Made by a program: the position numbers and the translations under genes. DNA of 64,000 nt from Acidobacteriota bacterium. GTDB taxonomy: Bacteria > Acidobacteriota > Terriglobia > Acidiferrales > UBA7541. The DNA lies in NCBI GenBank assembly GCA_003223215.1, contig QHYH01000112.1, positions 1 through 64,000 of the forward strand, given 5' to 3'. The notes under the pieces were generated by a model. The model had not been told where the DNA came from, did no database searches, and saw only the letters and a program-made list of their open reading frames with translations. This document shows, one piece after another, positions 43,138 through 52,514 of this stretch (position 1 is the stretch's first letter; every line of letters begins with the position of its first letter).

Positions 43138-44253
43138 TTAGGACTTGGCCGCTTGCCATTCGGAATACAGCGTGGCGATGGCCGGACCGATGGTGAAGCC
43201 CCAGGCAAATATGGGGAAGTTCTTAATTTGTTAGGGACAACATAACGATGCTGTGCTTCCTCGGCGGGAACACCTGCTTTGTACATTTTTTCGGCTTGGC
43301 CGGCAATATCGTCGAACATTTCGCGGATGGAGGCAATGCCTTCCTGGCCGCAAAGCTGGCCGTGGCCGGGAACAAACAGGGTGTCCTTGTCGAAGGAGGC
43401 AAATTTCTTGAGCGTGGCGCGCCATCCGGATAGGGTCGCTTTTTCGTCCAAACAAACCGGATACCAGCCGCTGAAGAGGAGGTCGCCGGTGTAAACGACG
43501 TTCTGCTCAGGAACTCTGGCAATGACGTCGGTGCCGGAGTGTCTCGGATGTGATTCAAGCACCGCCGTCAGACCGCCCAAATCGACGGACATGGGCAGCT
43601 TTGCGGGATCGAGAGGATGGTTGGGAAGGCTAAGGACACTGGTGCTCACGACTTGGAAGACAATCGTGGCCGCGTTGAGGTCTGACTGAGCGTGCGCGCG
43701 TTCGGCATCCGATTTCGCCTCTTTGACGGTCTTTTCGAGCGGCGCAAGTACGGCTTCTTTGTCCGCTCCTTGCATGGGTGAATAGCTTTCCACGATGCGT
43801 TTCGCGGCGGTGGCGTGGGCGCAAAGAGGAATGTTATTCACGCCGTAAAACGAGTTCCCCATGGAATGGTCGAAGTGGTAGTGGGTGTCCAAGGCGGCTT
43901 TCACGGGGACCTGACTCACCATCCGCAGGGCATCCATCTGGAACGCGGCGCCGCTCGGCGTCGTGAAGCCCTCTATGAGAAGCGCGGCGTCCTTGCCGAT
44001 GAGGAACCCGCCGTTACAAACGGTCGTGGACCCCTTCGAAAAATCGGAGATGGTGGCGTACAGGCCGTTGGCGATTCTGCGCACGGCGGCGAAGCCCTTG
44101 TCGACAAGCGGAGTTTGGGAGATGCGGGGGTCATCGGCCAACTCTGCGGCGAGGGCCGGCAGCAGAATACGCATGGCCAGCGAGATAGAACACTCCGAAG
44201 CATGAAGCATGCGCCAGAAATTCGCGACGCGAAAATCCGCTGGTGAAGTGCAT
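43138..44253 (-). pseudogene. Tat-exported metallo-beta-lactamase-fold protein with two frame breaks
   Basis: ATG 44253 follows AAGGAGGA and opens MHFTSGFSRREFLAHASC, a twin-arginine signal. The frame then shifts near 44170 to a long frame with ALDTHYHFDHSMGNSF (HxHxDH motif), VLESHPRHSGTDVI, TGDLLFSG and VPGHGQLCGQEG, all metal-site parts. Near 43220 a second shift returns to the first frame, ending NFPIFAWGF and SEWQAAKS with TAA at 43140-43138. The whole is 372 codons, so the two breaks compensate. Without them this would be an intact secreted hydrolase. Either real mutation or two sequence errors. Confidence 0.8.
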
Positions 44254-44367
44254 GCCGATTCCTCCTTGAATTGAAAGTGGTTCTGGCGTGGCCTCACGGT
44301 AGAGGAAAATTCTAGCAGATTCGACAATGCAAAGAATGATTGGACTCAGGGGCTTTCGTTTTTCTCC

Positions 44368-44393
44368 TATAATCTTGGAGACGACGAAGGAGT
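44368..44393 (+). promoter_or_regulatory. -10 box and ribosome binding site of the next gene
   Basis: TATAAT at 44368-44373 is a perfect -10; no good -35 lies at 17 bases. AAGGAG at about 44387-44392 precedes the ATG at 44401 by eight bases. Confidence 0.5.
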
Positions 44394-44400
44394 ATGGGCC

Positions 44401-44925
44401 ATGATTAAGCCCGCAGGAATCGCGACAGTGGCCATGATGCTACTTCTTGCTGAAGGCCCGCCGCAGCAAGACGAGCGCGCGGCAGCGGAGCGGAATGATT
44501 GCATTCGGCGCTGTGTAACCCAGCCTCCGGACCCCGAACTGCGGCGCCAGGAGATTGTAAGCCTCGAGAGAGAGGCAGGACACGCCATCGAGTTGAAGAA
44601 TGGCGGCTATTTCCGCCGCGTGTACAGCGAGGATTTTGCGGGCACGCTTTCGCATGGCGAACCGGTGAACAAGGTCCAGTGGATTGCGCTGGTGCAGTCT
44701 GATGCAGTCAAGTATGAATCCTTCCACGCCTCGGACATCAAAGTCCAAATCTATCAGGATATGGCCATTGCCACATGTTTGTGGTCCTCGAGATTCAGCA
44801 GCACAGGCAAGCCCCTAAGCCACCAGATGCGTGCGATCCACGTCTACCTGAACGGGGCGGGCGGCTGGCACGTGGTGTCCGGGCAAATTACCAATTTACC
44901 GCCGGATGTGGGGCAGCCGCTGTAA
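44401..44925 (+). CDS. NTF2-like/DUF4440-type protein
   Basis: 174 residues. A weak hydrophobic N-terminus (ATVAMMLLLAEG) may be a signal peptide. The core is NTF2-like: a helical lead (RRQEIVSLEREAGHAIEL, YFRRVYSEDFAG) and a curved sheet (ASDIKVQIYQDMAIATCLW, RAIHVYLNGAGGWHVVSGQ). Such proteins are small secreted or cytosolic members of unknown function. It is transcribed alone, divergent from the metallo-beta-lactamase gene. Confidence 0.8.
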   Translation: MIKPAGIATVAMMLLLAEGPPQQDERAAAERNDCIRRCVTQPPDPELRRQEIVSLEREAGHAIELKNGGYFRRVYSEDFAGTLSHGEPVNKVQWIALVQSDAVKYESFHASDIKVQIYQDMAIATCLWSSRFSSTGKPLSHQMRAIHVYLNGAGGWHVVSGQITNLPPDVGQPL

Positions 44926-45003
44926 CCGCTCTGAAATAGGAACGCCGCATTACATTGACGCTGCCTGAGGTGGATGCTACTCTCGCCAGCGCTTTCCACA
45001 CGC

Positions 45004-46314
45004 ATGCGCGCCGTTGATCTGATCCGCAAAAAACGTGATTCCGGGGAACTTTCCCACGAGGAAATCGACTTTCTCGTGTCCGGTTACACGCGCGGGGAAA
45101 TCCCCGATTACCAGATGGCGGCGTGGCTGATGGCCGCCTGGATTCGCGGGATGAACCGCGCCGAGCTTGCCGCGCTGACGGAGGTGATGCTGCATTCCGG
45201 GCAAGTGCTCGATCACTCGGACATCCCGGGAAAAAAAGTGGACAAGCATTCCACGGGCGGCGTAGGAGATAAGACCTCTTTGATTCTCGCGCCTATCGTC
45301 GCGGCGGGAGGACTGACTGTCCCAATGATTAGTGGCCGCGGGCTAGGGCATACAGGCGGAACGCTCGACAAGCTGGAGGCCATTCCGGGATTCAACGTAA
45401 ATCTGTCGCTCGCCCAGTTCCGGCACGTTCTTCGCGAATGCGGTATGGGTTTGATTGGGCAAACGGCGGAAATTGCTCCGGCGGACAAGAAAATTTACGC
45501 GTTACGTGATGTCACCTCGACGGTCGAGAACATCGGGCTCATCTCGGCATCCATCATGAGCAAGAAACTTGCCGAAGGAATCGATGCGTTGGTGCTGGAC
45601 GTAAAGACGGGGTCCGGGGCGTTCATGAAAAAGGAAGAGGATTCTGCCCGGCTGGCGCAAGTCATGGTTGAGACCGGGAAGCGCATGGGCAAGAAAGTGG
45701 TAGCGCTGATCACCGACATGGACCAGCCATTGGGGCAGATGGCGGGTCATGCGAATGAAGTGTGGGAGTCGGTGGAAGTGCTCAAGGGCCGCGGACCGGC
45801 GGACCTGTGTGAGCTGAGCCTGGAGCTTTCCGCGTGGATGTTTTTTCTTGGCGAAAGGACGCAGAGCGTGGAAGAAGGCAGAAGCCTGGCGGAGACGATG
45901 GTCGCGACCGGGCAGGCGCTCGAAAAACTGCGCCAAGGAATCCGCCTGCAAGGAGGAGACGCGCGCGTCGTGGATGAACCGCACCGCCTGCCGCAGGCGC
46001 GGTTTCACGCGGAAGTTACTGCCGCGAGTGCGGGATACCTTACCGCTGCGAATTGTGAAAACCTTGGCACAGCGCTGGCCATGCTCGGGGGCGGCCGGGA
46101 AAGGAAAGAAGACCAGATCGATCACGGCGTCGGATTGGAATTTCACAAACGCATCGGCGACCGCGTGGAAAAGAACGAAAAAATGGTCACGATTCATTAC
46201 AATAGCGACGCCAAACTTGCCGAAGCGAAGAATCTTATTGGCAGCAGCTATGTGGTTAGCGAGCGCGCACCGCAGGAAAAAAGGCCATTGGTGCGCCGCA
46301 TCATCGGCGCATAG
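45004..46314 (+). CDS. Thymidine/pyrimidine-nucleoside phosphorylase
   Basis: 436 residues of the nucleoside phosphorylase II family: MRAVDLIRKKRDSGELS, the family signature region SGRGLGHTGGTLDKLE and the phosphate/nucleoside site VDKHSTGGVGDKTS. It cleaves thymidine or uridine with phosphate. Length and motifs fit Pdp/DeoA, so the choice between thymidine-specific and broad pyrimidine activity is open. First gene of a salvage operon with nupC-, punA- and cdd-like genes. Confidence 0.94.
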   Translation: MRAVDLIRKKRDSGELSHEEIDFLVSGYTRGEIPDYQMAAWLMAAWIRGMNRAELAALTEVMLHSGQVLDHSDIPGKKVDKHSTGGVGDKTSLILAPIVAAGGLTVPMISGRGLGHTGGTLDKLEAIPGFNVNLSLAQFRHVLRECGMGLIGQTAEIAPADKKIYALRDVTSTVENIGLISASIMSKKLAEGIDALVLDVKTGSGAFMKKEEDSARLAQVMVETGKRMGKKVVALITDMDQPLGQMAGHANEVWESVEVLKGRGPADLCELSLELSAWMFFLGERTQSVEEGRSLAETMVATGQALEKLRQGIRLQGGDARVVDEPHRLPQARFHAEVTAASAGYLTAANCENLGTALAMLGGGRERKEDQIDHGVGLEFHKRIGDRVEKNEKMVTIHYNSDAKLAEAKNLIGSSYVVSERAPQEKRPLVRRIIGA

Positions 46315-46366
46315 GGTCGCGCCGGGCTTGCAGCGGTTGAAGCAGGAAAATGACGAAGGAGAGCGA

Positions 46367-47584
46367 ATGGGAAGATTCGTGGGGTTACTCGGCCTGGGAA
46401 GCATGATTGGGTTGGCCTACTTGTTCTCCACGGACCGCAAAGCCATTCGGTTGAGCACGGTCCTTTGGGGGCTGAGCCTTCAAATCTCCTTCGCGTTTTT
46501 TGTCTTGCGCTTTGAGCTTGGCCGCAAAGTCTTTCAGGCTGGCGGCGACGCCGTGAACCGGTTACTGAGCTTTTCGTATTCCGGTTCGGAATTCGTGTTC
46601 GGGGAGATCGGCAAGAAGGTTTCCTCTTTCGGCTTCTCCTTCGCCTTTCAAGTGTTGCCCACGATCATTTTCATTGCCGCGTTCTTTGCCGTGCTCTATC
46701 ACATCGGCGTGATGCAACTCATTATTCGCGGAGCCGCCTGGCTCATGACCCGCGTAATGGGCGCGAGCGGCGCAGAATCGCTGAACGTTGCGGCGAGCAT
46801 CTTCATGGGGCAAACGGAAGCGCCTCTCACGATTCGTCCGTTTCTAAACAAGCTTACAAAATCCGAATTGATGTGCGTCATGACCAGCGGGATGGCCCAC
46901 GTATCGGGCGGCATCATGGCGGCATACATTGCGTTTGGCATCGAGGCCAAGCACCTCCTCGCGGCGGTCATCATGACGGCGCCGGGCACGCTGCTGATGG
47001 CCAAGATGCTCGTGCCGGAAACGGAGCAATCGCTTACCGCGGGGCGCGTGGAAATGCCGGAAATGGAAAAAGAGCCGAATGTTCTTGGCGCGGTTTCGCG
47101 TGGAACGATTGACGGACTGCACCTGGCGCTAAACGTTGGTGCGATGCTGGTGACTTTCATCGCCCTGCTGGCTTTGGTGAACGCCATGATGGGGTGGGGT
47201 CACAACCATATCGCCTGGTTTCCCGACAGCCTGCAACGCGTGTTCGGTTGGGTTCTTTCGCCGGTTGCCTGGGTGATTGGAATTCCCTGGCACGATTGCA
47301 AAGTCATGGGGAACCTGCTCGGGACGCGCATGGTCATCAACGAACTCGTGGCCTTCCAGCAATTAGGAGCTTTGAGAGCGGCTCTCGATCCGCGCTCGTT
47401 TACCATCGCGACCTTTGCGCTGTGCGGTTTCGCAAATTTCAGCTCGATCGGGATCCAAATCGGCGGGATAGGGGCGCTGGCTCCCGAGCAGCGCGGTCAA
47501 CTCGCCAAATTCGGGATTCGCGCGATGCTCGCGGGCACCATGGCCAATTTGATGTCGGCCTCCATCGTCGGAATGTTTACATGA
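46367..47584 (+). CDS. NupC-type concentrative nucleoside transporter
   Basis: 405 residues with multiple membrane segments. Family motifs are FMGQTEAPL, MTSGMAHVSGG and the C-terminal CGFANFSSIGIQIGG. It imports nucleosides with H+ or Na+. AAGGAG lies five bases before the ATG. The stop overlaps the ATG of the purine nucleoside phosphorylase by four bases, so supply and cleavage of nucleosides are co-expressed. Confidence 0.94.
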   Translation: MGRFVGLLGLGSMIGLAYLFSTDRKAIRLSTVLWGLSLQISFAFFVLRFELGRKVFQAGGDAVNRLLSFSYSGSEFVFGEIGKKVSSFGFSFAFQVLPTIIFIAAFFAVLYHIGVMQLIIRGAAWLMTRVMGASGAESLNVAASIFMGQTEAPLTIRPFLNKLTKSELMCVMTSGMAHVSGGIMAAYIAFGIEAKHLLAAVIMTAPGTLLMAKMLVPETEQSLTAGRVEMPEMEKEPNVLGAVSRGTIDGLHLALNVGAMLVTFIALLALVNAMMGWGHNHIAWFPDSLQRVFGWVLSPVAWVIGIPWHDCKVMGNLLGTRMVINELVAFQQLGALRAALDPRSFTIATFALCGFANFSSIGIQIGGIGALAPEQRGQLAKFGIRAMLAGTMANLMSASIVGMFT

Positions 47585-48489
47585 GTCCGAAAAAGGCCCG
47601 GCGAAAGAGAAAAATCGCATTCCAAAACCCCGCGGGGGCTTCCAAGCAAGCGTCCCCCGGCGAATTCGAATCCGCCGGCGGTGCCGCTGATTTCGTTTTT
47701 TCGCGGACCAAGCTGCGGCCACAGATCGCGCTGGTTCTCGGGTCGGGACTAGGCGCTTTCGCCGAGGAATTCTCTGACGCAACCAAAATTCCTTACGGGG
47801 AGATCCCGTATTTCCCGCGGTCGACCGCCGTCGGGCACGCCGGGCAGTTGGTGATCGGAAAAGTGGGAGCGGTGTCTGTGGCCGGGATGCAAGGCCGCGT
47901 ACATCTCTATGAAGGATATTCGGCCAAGGAGATAGTTTTCCCTGTCCGCGTGTTCGCCCGCATGGGAGTAAAAGCGGTCATCTTGACGAATGCTGCGGGA
48001 GGCATCAAACGCGAGTTCAGTCAGGGAAGACTCGTGGTGATTAGCGATCATATTAATCTGCAGGGCGTCAATCCTCTGACCGGACCTAACGACGAACGGT
48101 TTGGCTTGCGTTTTCACGATATGACCGGTGCGTACGACCGCAGGTTTCGGGAGATGGCCGTGGACGAAGGAAACCACCTGGGGATTGGCATGTACGAAGG
48201 CGTGTACGCCGCGCTTACTGGGCCAAGCTACGAAACGCCTGCAGAGATTCGTTATCTGCGAACGATTGGCGCTGACCTGGTCGGCATGTCCACCGTTCCC
48301 GAAGTCATCGCCGCGCGGCACAGCGGCATGCGCGTGCTGGGCATTTCCTGCGTAACGAATGCTGCGGCGGGAATTCTAGATCAGCCGCTCAACCACCTCG
48401 AGGTGCTCGAAACCGCCGAACGCGTAAAAGGACAGTTTTTCAACTTGCTGAAAGCCGTGATCCCGCGCATCGCCGCGGCGATCGCATAG
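47581..48489 (+). CDS. Purine nucleoside phosphorylase
   Basis: 302 residues of the trimeric PNP family (PunA): IALVLGSGLGAFAEEF (phosphate-binding SGLG), STAVGHAGQL, the purine-site ALTGPSYETPAEI, DLVGMSTVPEV and SCVTNAAAGI. It releases free purine and ribose 1-phosphate. The first 40 residues are a basic extension not needed for the fold; its ATG overlaps the transporter stop (ATGA). Confidence 0.94.
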   Translation: MSPKKARRKRKIAFQNPAGASKQASPGEFESAGGAADFVFSRTKLRPQIALVLGSGLGAFAEEFSDATKIPYGEIPYFPRSTAVGHAGQLVIGKVGAVSVAGMQGRVHLYEGYSAKEIVFPVRVFARMGVKAVILTNAAGGIKREFSQGRLVVISDHINLQGVNPLTGPNDERFGLRFHDMTGAYDRRFREMAVDEGNHLGIGMYEGVYAALTGPSYETPAEIRYLRTIGADLVGMSTVPEVIAARHSGMRVLGISCVTNAAAGILDQPLNHLEVLETAERVKGQFFNLLKAVIPRIAAAIA

Positions 48490-48524
48490 TCTTTCTCGAG
48501 GCGCGTTCGAGAAAAGGAGAAAAG

Positions 48525-48917
48525 GTGGGCGAAAATGAAACGCTGATTTCCGCAGCCAGGCAGGCGAGGGAGAACGCTCACGCGCCATACTCGAATTTTC
48601 GCGTGGGCGCCGCCTTGCGCGCTACCTCGGGCAGAATCTTTGGCGGCTGCAACGTCGAGAATGCAACCTATGGTCTGACGGTGTGCGCCGAACGCGTGGC
48701 CATTTTCAAAGCCATCAGCGAAGGCGAACGCGGATTCGATGCCATTTCCGTGGTGACGGATACAGACACACTGACGCCGCCGTGCGGCGCCTGCCGCCAG
48801 CTCATTTGGGAGTTCTGCGGCGACGTGCCTGTGATCCTTGCGAATCTGAAAGGAAAGACGGAAGTGATTCCAATGCGGGACTTGTTTCCCAAACCGTTTG
48901 ACTCTTCGAATCTCTAA
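48525..48917 (+). CDS. cdd: Cytidine deaminase
   Basis: 130 residues, the size of tetrameric bacterial cytidine deaminases. Zinc and proton-shuttle motifs are present: VCAERVAIFKA (CAE) and PPCGACRQLIWEF (PCGAC). NVENATYG binds the nucleoside. The start is GTG preceded by AAGGAG. It closes the nucleoside salvage operon by converting cytidine to uridine for the pyrimidine phosphorylase. Confidence 0.95.
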   Translation: MGENETLISAARQARENAHAPYSNFRVGAALRATSGRIFGGCNVENATYGLTVCAERVAIFKAISEGERGFDAISVVTDTDTLTPPCGACRQLIWEFCGDVPVILANLKGKTEVIPMRDLFPKPFDSSNL

Positions 48918-48961
48918 CCTGGGCGTCCCGCACAAAGCTGGACGGCGTTTCCTTCAGGAGC

Positions 48962-49867
48962 TCACCGATTCCGAGAGCTCTTCAAATAGGCAACGCCGCA
49001 GCGAAACTTCTTTTCATCTTTTAGCTCCTGCACATACACAATCTCTGCAGGGGTAAAGAAGTTCGGCACTCCGGGCGTATACGGGGCGGCTACCTCCACC
49101 CTAAAGTTCTCCGAATATGGTTTTCGGCTCTTGAAGCACAACCCGCCTCGGGAAACATCCTCGCAGATCACAATGTCGTCGCCGTTGGTAAAGCTTCGAA
49201 TGCATGCCTTGAAGTTCACTTTCGTTCGAACGTACTTGCGGCGATTCGCCCGGTGCACTGCGGGGACAGGCTCTGCCCGAGCCGCGACGGCAACCGGAGC
49301 CGATGCCTGTTCCGGTTCGGGAACCCAGCCCATCGAGCGCCCCGGGACCCTCTCCACCATAACCGGTGCCTCCTCGACATCCCCCGATGCGCCCTTCCAA
49401 AACGTGGACGAACCGCACTTCTTGCAGTAGCGCACGATGCCTTCGTTAATCCGATAAACATCGGATTCCAAGTCGCTCTGTTCAACTGTTTCTTTTGTTT
49501 GGCAGCTGCCGCATTCAAGCGACACCATTCGCATTCGCTTCTCGGCTTCGGAAGGTGCGGGGAAGTCCATGCCCCAGAAGTTGTTTGTCGAGTCCAGAAA
49601 GGCGACACCGTACGTATAAACTTCGCCCTCGACCCCAATTCGGCCCACCAGACGCACCTCGGCCTCCTTGTTCGTATCCAAGCGGCGGAGGATCAATTCC
49701 TGCTCAGCGGAAAGTTTGTAGCGGGAGACGATGCCTGCTCCGTGCCGGCTGAGCAATACCGTTTTCGTTTGTTCGGAGAAAACCTTGCCTTCGGTGTCGC
49801 TGCCAACCAGCAGGACATTGATCTGCTTGGGAATCCGGCTGCTGCGGCGCACACTTTCGGGCGGCAT
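48962..49867 (-). CDS. Two-part PilZ-related protein with zinc-ribbon-like centre
   Basis: 301 residues. The N-terminal 110 residues look like a degenerate PilZ-type barrel (RRSSRIPKQINVLLVG, YTYGVAFLDSTNNFWGMDFP). A Cys motif follows (CGSCQTKE ... CKKCG), four Cys in zinc-ribbon spacing, then an Ala/Pro linker and a canonical PilZ domain (NRRKYVRTKVNF, EDVSRGGLCFKS). ATG 49867 has AAAGAG just upstream; an earlier in-frame start at 49963 is less likely. The N-terminal part resembles the small PilZ protein at 57262. Likely a c-di-GMP-binding adaptor. Confidence 0.82.
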   Translation of the reverse strand: MPPESVRRSSRIPKQINVLLVGSDTEGKVFSEQTKTVLLSRHGAGIVSRYKLSAEQELILRRLDTNKEAEVRLVGRIGVEGEVYTYGVAFLDSTNNFWGMDFPAPSEAEKRMRMVSLECGSCQTKETVEQSDLESDVYRINEGIVRYCKKCGSSTFWKGASGDVEEAPVMVERVPGRSMGWVPEPEQASAPVAVAARAEPVPAVHRANRRKYVRTKVNFKACIRSFTNGDDIVICEDVSRGGLCFKSRKPYSENFRVEVAAPYTPGVPNFFTPAEIVYVQELKDEKKFRCGVAYLKSSRNR

Positions 49868-50032
49868 TGAACTCTTTCTGTGAGCGGACGCTCTAAAGTG
49901 ATGGTACTTTGGGAAAATTGTTTCCGTCACGGACTTTCTGCGGAAATGACACGCAAGCAGCAAGGTTCATCGAATTTGCAGCAAGGGATCGCTGTTGGCT
50001 TGCTCCCGGTAAAACAGCGAGGGGCCCTCAAT

Positions 50033-50311
50033 CTAGCGTGAAAGAGCGAGGAGGGAGTCGTTCAATTTATTGAGGTCCGAATCCACCCGATAATAGCCGG
50101 GACGCCAAGCGGCCGTGGTTTCTTCCGGTTGAAAGCGAATCACCGCAAAATCGCCGGCTCCCGCCGCGTCTTTCCCAAGGCGCGGAAAATCTTCTCCAAC
50201 ATAGATGGCTGGATGGTGCCGGACAAACGCTTCACACTCGTTCACAGAGAGAACGGCTCGCAACATCCCCTGATTTTTTGCGTGGGGCTGGCAGAAGTAG
50301 AGGTTCGGCAT
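50033..50311 (-). CDS. Small hypothetical protein
   Basis: 92 residues from ATG 50311, or 110 from a TTG at 50365. The sequence has ordinary codon use and protein-like character (VLSVNECEAFVRHHPAIYVG, FAVIRFQPEETTAAW) but no recognised domain. No good ribosome binding site is seen for either start. It could also be the C-terminal remnant of a longer protein. Confidence 0.4.
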   Translation of the reverse strand: MPNLYFCQPHAKNQGMLRAVLSVNECEAFVRHHPAIYVGEDFPRLGKDAAGAGDFAVIRFQPEETTAAWRPGYYRVDSDLNKLNDSLLALSR

Positions 50312-50503
50312 GTCTAGCAGATGATCGTTCAATCTGTGGAAAACGTGAATAGTACTCCTGTGCAACTGAACCTCGGAAAGTGCATCTGTTCAGGGAGTCT
50401 GCGCTGGAAGATAAGATGCTTCTAATCAAGTATTTAGCGGTGTTGGAAAAACCTGTTCTTTGGTCCGAGGTAGTTACTCTTGAAGGACGGCCAGGAATTG
50501 CCT

Positions 50504-51742
50504 CTACGCGTTTCGATCGAAGACCTTCATGGCCGTAAGGGCGTAGATCGAAGCGCATTGGACGACGCGGCGGAGGTCGACGTACTCGTTCGGACCGTGC
50601 GCAACGGAAAGACGTCCCGGGCCATAAGCATAACTCGGGACGCCTCGCGCGGCATAGAAGCGGGTCTCGAGCAATCCCGGGCACAACTCGAAGCGGGCAG
50701 TCGCGCCTGTTATTTCGCGGATGGCTTCGGCCAGCGCTTGGCCCGTGGATTCTCCCTCCTGGCAGGAAGCGGAGTTCCCTTCCTGCAAGAGCTCCCACTC
50801 GAGAGCTATCCCCTGCTGCCGGCACTCGTTCAAAACGCCGATCAACCTTGCCTTTTCTTCTCTCAAGTCCTCCTCCGGATTGACCCGCCTGTCGATGGTG
50901 AACCAGCAGGTTTCCGGCACCACGTTGAAATTCGTGCCGCCCCCGCTTTGCCCGCCAAGCATGAGGATGGAATTGCGCGATTGCCCCGTCCCTACATTCA
51001 CCGTGGTTGTTCGCTGCTCCACTTCGCGCTTCAGCTCCTGAAGGCGCTCCACAACGTGGTGCATGCGTTCGAAAGCGTTTTCACCCTGATGCTGCAGGCC
51101 CACGTGAGCAGATTTGCCAAAAACTCGAACATGCAAAGAGATGGCCCCCCGGTTGGCGTTCCAAACCACGCCGCTGGTCGGTTCCGCGAGTAGCATGCCG
51201 ACTCCATTTCCGCCCGGTATCCCCTGCTCCGCCAGCCTGGCTGATCCGCGAGCACCTCCCGTTTCTTCATCGGGAACCAAGACTAAGTTGATTTTTCCCT
51301 CTATCTCCACACCGCATTCTTTCAGCCCAACGATGGCGTACAGCATGGATACGATTCCGCCCTTCATATCGGAGGCGCCGCGTCCGAATACAAAATGGTC
51401 TTTGCGCTGCGGCTGGAATTGCTTCTCGGATTGCGCGGGAACTACGTCATAGTGTCCATGGAAATAGAACGGTGCTCCTTGCCCATGGCTCGCCGAAAGA
51501 CACTCCGGAACGTCATCCCCGGCGCCGGGCCGCGAAGGAGGTTCGAGACGCCTGAATGCCAAGCCCAGCCTCTCGGTTTGCTTTTCGAGAACCTCAACAA
51601 ACTCGCGATACTGCCTGCCCGGCGGATTCTCTGTCGGAATGGCAATGAGATCGGCTAACAGAGCGGCCATTTGGTCTTCGCGCTGCTGCAGCCAACTGAG
51701 CAGCCGCTCGACAGCCTTGGTCTGGTGCGCTCGCGTCCCCAT
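50504..51742 (-). CDS. M20-family metallopeptidase/deacylase (ArgE/DapE-like)
   Basis: 413 residues. The metal-binding motifs of M20 enzymes are in order: FYFHGHYDVVPA (His and Asp), GRGASDMKGGIVSMLYAI (bridging Asp), and LVPDEETGG with the catalytic Glu pair. LLAEPTS gives the next ligand, and AHGPNEYVDL the C-terminal His. The dimerisation lid occupies about 190-310. It could be acetylornithine deacetylase, succinyl-diaminopimelate desuccinylase or a carboxypeptidase; sequence alone does not decide. ATG 51742 was preferred to a TTG at 51781. Confidence 0.9.
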   Translation of the reverse strand: MGTRAHQTKAVERLLSWLQQREDQMAALLADLIAIPTENPPGRQYREFVEVLEKQTERLGLAFRRLEPPSRPGAGDDVPECLSASHGQGAPFYFHGHYDVVPAQSEKQFQPQRKDHFVFGRGASDMKGGIVSMLYAIVGLKECGVEIEGKINLVLVPDEETGGARGSARLAEQGIPGGNGVGMLLAEPTSGVVWNANRGAISLHVRVFGKSAHVGLQHQGENAFERMHHVVERLQELKREVEQRTTTVNVGTGQSRNSILMLGGQSGGGTNFNVVPETCWFTIDRRVNPEEDLREEKARLIGVLNECRQQGIALEWELLQEGNSASCQEGESTGQALAEAIREITGATARFELCPGLLETRFYAARGVPSYAYGPGRLSVAHGPNEYVDLRRVVQCASIYALTAMKVFDRNA

Positions 51743-51836
51743 GCCCGGGGTAATCCTCGAACCTTGCCGAGAACTGTCCAAGCTCCATATTGGAGCCTAT
51801 GGTACGCTTTGGCGGATTTGGCATTCGAATGGGCAC

Positions 51837-52514
51837 ATGCCAACGGATACGAAATCTTTTGCGATCGCCCGCTGGGCGGCGCTGGTCTGGGTCCTGACCT
51901 GGTTCCCTCTCTACACCTGGTTCTGGGGCTGGCAAAACATGCTGCACTTGTGTGACGTTAGCGTGGTGATTGCTTGTCTCGGGCTGTGGTTCCGGCAATC
52001 TCTGTTGGTCTCCAGCCAGGCTCTTCTCGCGCCCCTTGTCGGAGTTCTGTGGAGCCTCGACGTTGGCTGGCGAATCGCGACCGGTCATCATCTTGTGGGT
52101 GGTACAGAGTACATGTGGGATGCGCATTACGCGCTGTGGGTCAGGTTACTTTCCTGCTTCCACATCGTTTTACCGGTTGTTCTGCTTTGGGCGCTCGAGA
52201 TTCTAGGCTACGATCGCCGGGCTCTAGCATTCGAAACATCGATTACGGGAATCTTGCTGATTTTTTCTCGGCTTCTGTCGCCTCAACTCAACATGAACTA
52301 TGCGTTCCAGGATCCTTTGCTACACCGCGCGTGGGGGCCGGCTCCGTCGCACCTGATGGTTATCCTGGCGGGATGCATAGCCATTTTCTTCTGGCCAACT
52401 CATGTCGTGTTTCTGCGTGCTTTTCCGGCAGCGCGCGGAGCGGGACCTGCAATTAGCAATCCTCAGAAAGGAGAAGAGGCGAAGAAGTGGCAACGGACAC
52501 CGCCAAGAACCTGA
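51837..52514 (+). CDS. Integral membrane protein, unknown function
   Basis: 225 residues with six or seven hydrophobic segments (for example AALVWVLTWFPLYTWFWGW, VSVVIACLGLWFRQSL, LLSCFHIVLPVVLLWALEIL, MVILAGCIAIFFWPTHVVF). Conserved-looking aromatic/His residues (HLCDVS, MWDAHYALWVRL) are scattered in the helices. No family recognised. It is divergent from the M20 gene and overlaps the following deaminase by 28 bases. Confidence 0.65.
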   Translation: MPTDTKSFAIARWAALVWVLTWFPLYTWFWGWQNMLHLCDVSVVIACLGLWFRQSLLVSSQALLAPLVGVLWSLDVGWRIATGHHLVGGTEYMWDAHYALWVRLLSCFHIVLPVVLLWALEILGYDRRALAFETSITGILLIFSRLLSPQLNMNYAFQDPLLHRAWGPAPSHLMVILAGCIAIFFWPTHVVFLRAFPAARGAGPAISNPQKGEEAKKWQRTPPRT

